Below are positions 59,319-64,000 of a DNA stretch of 64,000 nt, in pieces. The stretch lies in contig JACPBS010000004.1 in assembly GCA_016180195.1 (NCBI GenBank), positions 106,555 to 170,554 on the forward strand, in the 5' to 3' direction. The position numbers were made by a program, and so were the translations under genes. Within the stretch, counting starts at the first letter, position 1. Every line of letters starts with the position of its first letter. Source of the DNA: Candidatus Woesearchaeota archaeon (GTDB taxonomy: Archaea > Nanobdellota > Nanobdellia > Woesearchaeales > UBA10216). The notes below the pieces were generated by a model. It was not told the DNA's origin. It saw nothing but the letters and a program-made list of their open reading frames with translations, and searched no databases.

Positions 59319-59582
59319 ATGGCAGAAGAAGAAAAGAAATTCTCAAGGCAGATCATAGGGAAGACTGTTGTTAGCAAGACAGGCAAGAGGTTTGGTGAAG
59401 TCGGGGATCTTATTTTCGAGGCAAAGACCGGGGAGCTTATCCACATGGTCCTTTCAAAGCCAACTCCTTACATTGAGAAGCTGAACCTGGAAAAGGACAA
59501 GGACGGCAGCATCCTTATCCCGTACAGTGCAGTTATTGCCATTGGCGACTTCATGGTTATTGCCGAAGAGGATATTGTCTAA
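59319..59582 (+). CDS. PRC-barrel domain protein (87 aa)
   Basis: 'FSRQIIGKTVVSKTGKRFGE' and 'VGDLIFEAKTGELIHMVL' are the PRC-barrel signature, with 'ILIPYSAVIAIGDFMVIAEE' as the last strands. Free PRC-barrel proteins are common in archaea and interact with ribosomal or cell-division proteins (CdpB-like). GAAAGG lies 8 nt before ATG 59319. The ATG six bases earlier is too close to that site. A TATA run (AACATTTAAATATAAC, 59229-59244) lies well upstream, giving a short leader. Confidence 0.8.
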   Translation: MAEEEKKFSRQIIGKTVVSKTGKRFGEVGDLIFEAKTGELIHMVLSKPTPYIEKLNLEKDKDGSILIPYSAVIAIGDFMVIAEEDIV

Positions 59583-59586
59583 TAAG

Positions 59587-60042
59587 ATGAAGGCTTATTC
59601 GCAGGCGCAGAAGAAAAATGCTGCAGATATTCTCAGAAGGATGGATTCTGCAAAAGAGGTCTTTAATCTTTTCCACAAGACAGTCATGTCAATGGATGAT
59701 TTTAATCCCATAAATAACAAGGAAATGTACAACAATATGAAGGATAAGTGGTTCCTGGTGATTGTTCAGATATCTATGAGTTTGCCGAGTGATTTCCCGC
59801 GGGGCGGTTTGAGCGGTGACATTATGAAAGCTGCGAAGCTGATCGAAGGAAAATGGTGGGGTTCTGACAATGAATGGAAGGGTGGGGCAGCACGGATGTC
59901 TTTTTATAAGAACCTTTTCAATGGATTCAGGGGAGGGTTATCAGATATCGTGTTTGGGCGAAATAGAATAGCTGATTTGGCCCGGGATTTTAATGGCTTC
60001 TGTGAGTTGGTTTATGCTTCCTGCAGGGAAGTTTTGGGTTAG
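59587..60042 (+). CDS. Hypothetical protein (151 aa)
   Basis: No family recognised. The sequence is helical with 'AKEVFNLFHKTVMSMDDFN', 'KWFLVIVQISMSLPSDFPRG' and 'IEGKWWGSDNEWKGGAARMS'. The ATG follows the PRC-barrel stop by 4 bp, so co-transcription is likely. The long version of the open frame overlaps the PRC gene and is rejected. rfcS begins 40 bp downstream. Confidence 0.65.
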   Translation: MKAYSQAQKKNAADILRRMDSAKEVFNLFHKTVMSMDDFNPINNKEMYNNMKDKWFLVIVQISMSLPSDFPRGGLSGDIMKAAKLIEGKWWGSDNEWKGGAARMSFYKNLFNGFRGGLSDIVFGRNRIADLARDFNGFCELVYASCREVLG

Positions 60043-60081
60043 GTCAGAAAATTTTATATTTGGTTGCGGTTTATCCTTTTC

Positions 60082-61032
60082 ATGAACTCGATCTGGACTG
60101 AGAAGTACAGGCCTTCTGATTTCGATGAGGTTATGGGCCAGGATGAGATTATCAAGCGCATTAAGTCTTTTGTTGAAAAGGGCAATCTTCCCCATATCAT
60201 GTTTTCAGGGCCTGCAGGTACTGGAAAGACAAGTCTTGCCATCATAATTGCGAAAAAGCTGTTCAGGGATGATTGGAGGCATAATTTCCTGGATCTTAAT
60301 GCGAGTGATGAAAGGGGGATTGATATAATAAGGAACAAGGTTAAGGATTTTGCCAGGACCAGGGCGATAGGCAATGTTCCTTTTAAGATAATATATCTTG
60401 ATGAGTCTGATTCACTTACAAAGGATGCTCAGCACGCCCTGAGAAGGACAATGGAGAATTATGCTGCCACTTGCAGGTTTATTTTGAGCAATAATTATTC
60501 TAGCAAGATCATAGAGCCCATCCAGTCCAGATGTGCTGTTTTTCGCTTCAGGCCTCTGGATGAAAACAATCTTGGGAGGATAATTGAGCGGATAAGCCAT
60601 GAGGAAGGGCTTGAAATTGACAGTGATGCGAGGAGTGCCCTGATAAGGGCTTGCGAAGGCGATGTCAGGAAGCTTGAAAACCTTATGCAGAGCTGCTCTG
60701 CAAGCTCCACAAGGCTTACAGAGGAGCTGGTTTATGGTGCGGCTTCTATGGCAGAACCAAAAGAAATAAAAGATGTGATTTCCCTGGCAATTGGAAACCG
60801 GTTCAGGGAAGCTAGGGATAAGCTGCTGGATATAATGCTGGCTCAGGGCATGGCCGGGATAGACGTGATCAAGCAGATCCAAAAAGAGGTGCTGGATATC
60901 AGCTGGGACCCGAAAAAGAAGATGCAGATGATTGAAAAGTGCGGCGAGATAGAGTTTCGCATGGTTGAAGGGTCTGATGAATTCGTTCAGCTTGAGTCTC
61001 TGCTCAGCAGCTTTGCGGTTTTGGGGCCATAG
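60082..61032 (+). CDS. rfcS: Replication factor C small subunit
   Basis: 316 aa. 'MNSIWTEKYRPSDFDEVMGQ' is the RFC/clamp-loader N-terminus, 'MFSGPAGTGKTSLAIIIAKK' Walker A, 'IIYLDESDSLTKDAQHALRR' Walker B (DESD in place of DEAD), and 'QSRCAVFRF' the SRC arginine finger. With the large subunit it loads PCNA. ATG 60082 is preferred over 60064, since the first residues match the family. TATA-like TTTTATATTTG lies 20-30 bp upstream. Confidence 0.93.
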   Translation: MNSIWTEKYRPSDFDEVMGQDEIIKRIKSFVEKGNLPHIMFSGPAGTGKTSLAIIIAKKLFRDDWRHNFLDLNASDERGIDIIRNKVKDFARTRAIGNVPFKIIYLDESDSLTKDAQHALRRTMENYAATCRFILSNNYSSKIIEPIQSRCAVFRFRPLDENNLGRIIERISHEEGLEIDSDARSALIRACEGDVRKLENLMQSCSASSTRLTEELVYGAASMAEPKEIKDVISLAIGNRFREARDKLLDIMLAQGMAGIDVIKQIQKEVLDISWDPKKKMQMIEKCGEIEFRMVEGSDEFVQLESLLSSFAVLGP

Positions 61033-61037
61033 GAACA

Positions 61038-62906
61038 ATGGAAAAAGAGGTCAATGAAAAGGGCAGTGCGGATATTTCTTCTGTCAGGTATGAGAATCTT
61101 TCAAGGAGAATGAAAGGCCTGGAATCCCTGAACAACACATTAAGGGATCATATCCATGAAAAGGAGATGCTTGATAGCGAGTTAAGCAAGGAATATTCCT
61201 ACCAGCTTACGCACAAGGAGGATGTTATAAGGAGTCTGGCCTTGAAGAAGGATGAATGTGAATTGCTTCATTCAAGGGTGAAGGAACTGGAATCGTTGAA
61301 TGCTAAGCTGACTGGTGAAATAGAGATGCTGGAGAATGCCGGAGGAGAGCTTGATGATGAGTTCCGGGCCCAGTTAGACCAGAGGGATCAGATAATTAAA
61401 GGGTTGTGCAGCAAGGATAGCCGCCTGGAGCTTGAATCGCTGAGAAAAAGGGTTGGTGAATTAAGCTCTTCTAACGAGAAGCTAAGGGATCATATTCTTC
61501 TGAGGGATTCGCTTGAGAGGGCGATGGCCAAGGAGTTCAGCAAGCAGATGGAGAAGAAGGAGGAGACTATCCAGAGGCTTATCAGCAGCAAAAGCTCGGC
61601 TTTGTCCCAAGAAAGGGATTTTAGCAGTATCGAGAGGGAAATCGAATCAGGCCTTGAGATCGTAAGGGAGGAAAACAGGGTTTTGAAGGCAAAGCTGGAA
61701 GAAAAGACAGAGGAACTGGGGAGTTCACTCAGGTATCAAAGGGAAAAGGATGCTTCTTATGATGAAATCCAGGCCCAGCTTAGCTACCAGCTCAAGGAGA
61801 AGGTACATGAGATATCAAGGCTGAAGGCATTTATTGCGCAAAGGGAGGATCTTTCCCAGAGATCTGAGGAGCAGCTCATGAAGGAGCTTGCTGAGAAGGA
61901 AACTGAGATAAAGTCTTTGAGGAGGAACAAGGAGGAAAGGCCATCTGATTTGAGGTTGGAGCATGCCAGGCAGATAATACAGCTCAAGGATGCTGCCTCG
62001 AAGAAGCATTATCTTGAAACGATAAAATTGAAGGAATCCCTTTCCTTGCTTGAAAAGGAGATTGAAAATGAAAAAGCAAGGTACGAAAAATCAAGGGCTT
62101 ATTATGAAAAGATTATCGCATCAATAAAAAAGGACAGTGATAGGTCTGCAAGGGATTTGATAGCTGAGTATTCTGAAAGACAGATTAATGATAAGGCAGA
62201 GATAGAAAAACTGAAGGGGCAGCTTGGTGAATCGCAGCTGCAGTTAAAGATAGAAAGGCAGAAGATAGATAATGCGATAAGGGAGTTCAACATCCGGTCT
62301 GTGCAGTTGATGGAGATGGGTGGTCAGCCAAGCAAGGATTTCCAACAGGTGAAGAAGGAGGAGCCTGTTGATCTGAGTGAATATGAGAAAAAGGCCAAGG
62401 CAATCCGGGAGTCCCTGAACAGGAGGGAGATTGATCTGAACAGGAGGGAAGGGGAGATACATGTTAAGAGCAGCAAGGTTGAGGAAAATCAGTCTGAGAT
62501 AAAAAGGATGCTTGTAAGCATAGAGGAGAGGATAAAGCTGGTTGAAAAGAGGGAGGAGTCTTTAGGAAGGAGGGAGCAGCTCTTGCTGAAGCAGCAGGAT
62601 GCTTTCAACAGGGAGCTTGATGCTCTTGGCAAGGTCAACCGTGAGCCGGTCCAGAAGGCTGAGTATGACAAGCCTAAGATTGCTTCTGAACCAAAAGCCA
62701 AGGTTCATGCCAAGGAACAGGTTGTTGATAAACAGCAGTCTGATGAAAGGACTCTTGGATACCCTGAGGTTGACGAGATAGTGTCAATGATTGAGGTCGC
62801 TCTTCAGCACAAGGACACCCCTGAACAGGTTAGGAATTCTCTGATTTCTTCTGGATATTCGAAGGAAAGTATTGATAAGGCGATGAGAAGGATGAAGCTA
62901 GCCTAG
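61038..62906 (+). CDS. Long coiled-coil protein with N-terminal repeats and C-terminal helical (UBA-like) domain (622 aa)
   Basis: Most of the protein (about 20-510) is a charged coiled coil. Three related units of 57-60 residues are visible at about 18-75, 77-133 and 134-187, each with 'L.SLN..LR..I...' and 'K.E..I..L..K'. The last 50 residues read 'VDEIVSMIEVALQHKDTPEQ' and 'VRNSLISSGYSKESIDKAMR', a small UBA/CUE-like helical module. A proline-poor linker lies before it. There is no membrane segment. It follows rfcS by 5 bp, which hints at a chromosome- or replication-related scaffold role, but this is inference. Confidence 0.65.
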   Translation: MEKEVNEKGSADISSVRYENLSRRMKGLESLNNTLRDHIHEKEMLDSELSKEYSYQLTHKEDVIRSLALKKDECELLHSRVKELESLNAKLTGEIEMLENAGGELDDEFRAQLDQRDQIIKGLCSKDSRLELESLRKRVGELSSSNEKLRDHILLRDSLERAMAKEFSKQMEKKEETIQRLISSKSSALSQERDFSSIEREIESGLEIVREENRVLKAKLEEKTEELGSSLRYQREKDASYDEIQAQLSYQLKEKVHEISRLKAFIAQREDLSQRSEEQLMKELAEKETEIKSLRRNKEERPSDLRLEHARQIIQLKDAASKKHYLETIKLKESLSLLEKEIENEKARYEKSRAYYEKIIASIKKDSDRSARDLIAEYSERQINDKAEIEKLKGQLGESQLQLKIERQKIDNAIREFNIRSVQLMEMGGQPSKDFQQVKKEEPVDLSEYEKKAKAIRESLNRREIDLNRREGEIHVKSSKVEENQSEIKRMLVSIEERIKLVEKREESLGRREQLLLKQQDAFNRELDALGKVNREPVQKAEYDKPKIASEPKAKVHAKEQVVDKQQSDERTLGYPEVDEIVSMIEVALQHKDTPEQVRNSLISSGYSKESIDKAMRRMKLA

Positions 62907-63860
62907 GTGCTTTACCAGTATGTCAATATCTTCATGTTGCTTGTAGTTATAGCTCAGTTCTATGTTTACCGGTGTTTCAAACTCCCTCTCCCCTCTTATT
63001 CCTGTTGTATCTAGAATGCAGTTCATGTTTCTCCTGTTGAGTGTCTTTGATGATTTATCGTTATCTGTAAGCAGGATATCGCCTTCATTTCCTCCGCGCA
63101 GGCTGGTGCAGGAAATTGCGCCCACCCTTGAAAAGACCTTGACATGAACCTTGTTTCTTGCCTGGAAGCTTGAGTCGCAAAGAGTCCCGGAATGAACTGC
63201 TCCTGTGCCTTTCCTGACTACGTCAAATGAGAACGCGATCTTGTATTCCCCTCCTGGGCTTTGCTTGAAATTTTCTATATGAAGCGGGGCCCCTGAATTC
63301 GAAACAGGCTTTGTATCTGTTACCTTGCATGTTGGCTCCTGGTTGAATCTTGGCAGTTCGCGCTGGATGCAGAACTGCACTGTTGAGTTTGTGCTGTAGC
63401 TGTAGCACAAATCAGCCCTTAATGAGAACTTGGTGTTTCCAGGAAGTGAGTGCTTGTACTTGAATGCTTCTTCGCCAGGACCTCCGAATGTTACAAGTAT
63501 CGGGTCACCATCTACGCAGTTTCCGTTCTGGTCCTTGTGTTTTCCGGTTATCGGCTCTGCGATTATTTTGGTGTATGGCGGCCCTCCGAAATCAATGCTG
63601 CTTATCCCTGAGAGCTCGATCTTTGCTTCTCCGGGCAGCACATTATGCTCTCCTTTGTTGAATAGCCTGAGAGTCATATCAAATGGGAATTGGCTGTTGT
63701 CAAATACCTCTTGTGGCGGGCTCCCCTCAACGAACTTCATCTCGATCCCGTCAATGCCTCCGCAGAATGGAGTTCCTGAATTTGCAGGAGTTGTCCGAGT
63801 GCATCCAGCCAGAAAAACCACCAAAACTAAAAGCAGCACGTACACCCTTTTATCATTCAT
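62898..63860 (-). CDS. Lipoprotein-like secreted protein (320 aa)
   Basis: The signal peptide 'RVYVLLLVLVVFLAGCTRTT' has a lipobox (LAGC). The exported part is beta-rich with several cysteines ('TPFCGGIDG', 'GNCVDGD', 'ADLCYSYS', 'FCIQREL', 'PTCKVTD'), resembling the hypothetical lipoproteins common in DPANN genomes. The order of strands hints at tandem Ig-like domains. The 3' end overlaps the coiled-coil gene by 9 bp on the other strand. A TATA-like GTATTTAAAC lies about 25 bp upstream. Confidence 0.7.
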   Translation of the reverse strand: MNDKRVYVLLLVLVVFLAGCTRTTPANSGTPFCGGIDGIEMKFVEGSPPQEVFDNSQFPFDMTLRLFNKGEHNVLPGEAKIELSGISSIDFGGPPYTKIIAEPITGKHKDQNGNCVDGDPILVTFGGPGEEAFKYKHSLPGNTKFSLRADLCYSYSTNSTVQFCIQRELPRFNQEPTCKVTDTKPVSNSGAPLHIENFKQSPGGEYKIAFSFDVVRKGTGAVHSGTLCDSSFQARNKVHVKVFSRVGAISCTSLRGGNEGDILLTDNDKSSKTLNRRNMNCILDTTGIRGEREFETPVNIELSYNYKQHEDIDILVKHLG

Positions 63861-63933
63861 GCATCTGAAATCCGGAGATTCGTATTTAAACTTTTCTACT
63901 TGGGGGCTCAGTTCAAAGTTTTCGTAAATGGTA

Positions 63934-64000
63934 AATAGGGCTCCCTAGCCCTATTGTTGTTTGTGACAAATAACAACGGGGTTGGTAGGAGGCCCTATGG
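63934..64000. other. Stem-loop-rich intergenic end, perhaps start of a structured RNA
   Basis: AATAGGGCT-CCCT-AGCCCTATT is a perfect 9-bp hairpin (63934-63955). It is followed by GTTGTT...AACAAC (63956-63977), and GGCCCTAT at the window edge could alternatively pair with ATAGGGCT. No coding frame is apparent. The window cuts the element, so its nature is open. Confidence 0.35.

Noticed and set aside
60412..61038. 208-aa minus-strand open frame
   Set aside because: Mirror frame of rfcS, no family features.

Overview
The window is archaeal, most likely from a small-genome DPANN-type lineage (Woesearchaeota/Pacearchaeota-like; inference from gene content). Archaeal-only information genes are present: FEN1, RFC small subunit, Hjc, EndA, RNase P proteins Rpp30 and Rpp21, Trm5, an archaeal-type TyrRS, a PAN-like ATPase, RNase HII and Mre11. 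Surface proteins carry class III (pilin-type) signal sequences. Promoters are TATA boxes 25-30 bp before start codons, mostly giving leaderless mRNAs. Many neighbouring genes overlap by ATGA, GTGA or TTGA. There are no rRNA genes, CRISPR arrays or insertion sequences.

Layout. 0-2.7 kb: BatA/VWA membrane proteins. 2.7-7.1 kb: RNase HII, regulators, small unknown genes and gene fragments. 7.1-10.5 kb: two tRNA genes (initiator Met, Ser-GCU) with two introns each, plus a dispersed repeat. 10.5-17.6 kb: membrane redox protein, cation antiporter, ABC exporter, RpiB, a dph2 fragment and Rpp21. 17.6-29.8 kb: a minus-strand operon of eight surface or pilin-like proteins, two of them over 1200 aa. 29.9-31.2 kb: tRNA thiolase and Rpp30. 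31.2-40.5 kb: a second surface operon with two giant paralogues, one ending in a glycoside hydrolase domain. 40.6-50.0 kb: gatB, subtilase, mre11, radical SAM, hjc, tRNase Z, an unassigned structured RNA, endA, fen1. 50.2-64 kb: trm5, a possible C/D sRNA, PAN-PmbA-TldD, aminopeptidase-TyrRS, Cas4-like nuclease, MscS, PRC-barrel, rfcS, a coiled-coil protein and a lipoprotein.

The most striking theme is intron splicing. RNase HII is split by a 39-nt insertion with stops, exactly inside its catalytic DEAGRGP motif. Removing it restores the family sequence, and the RNA folds into a bulge-helix-bulge-like structure with an AG^A cut site. The two tRNAs carry introns with similar BHB signatures, both including one at the same T-loop position (59/60), and the splicing endonuclease EndA is encoded in the window. 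This suggests a protein-coding mRNA intron handled by the tRNA splicing enzyme.

A second theme is gene decay (tyrA-like, dph2 and other fragments). A third is an undescribed-looking cell-surface system of class III signal-peptide proteins without a visible assembly ATPase.
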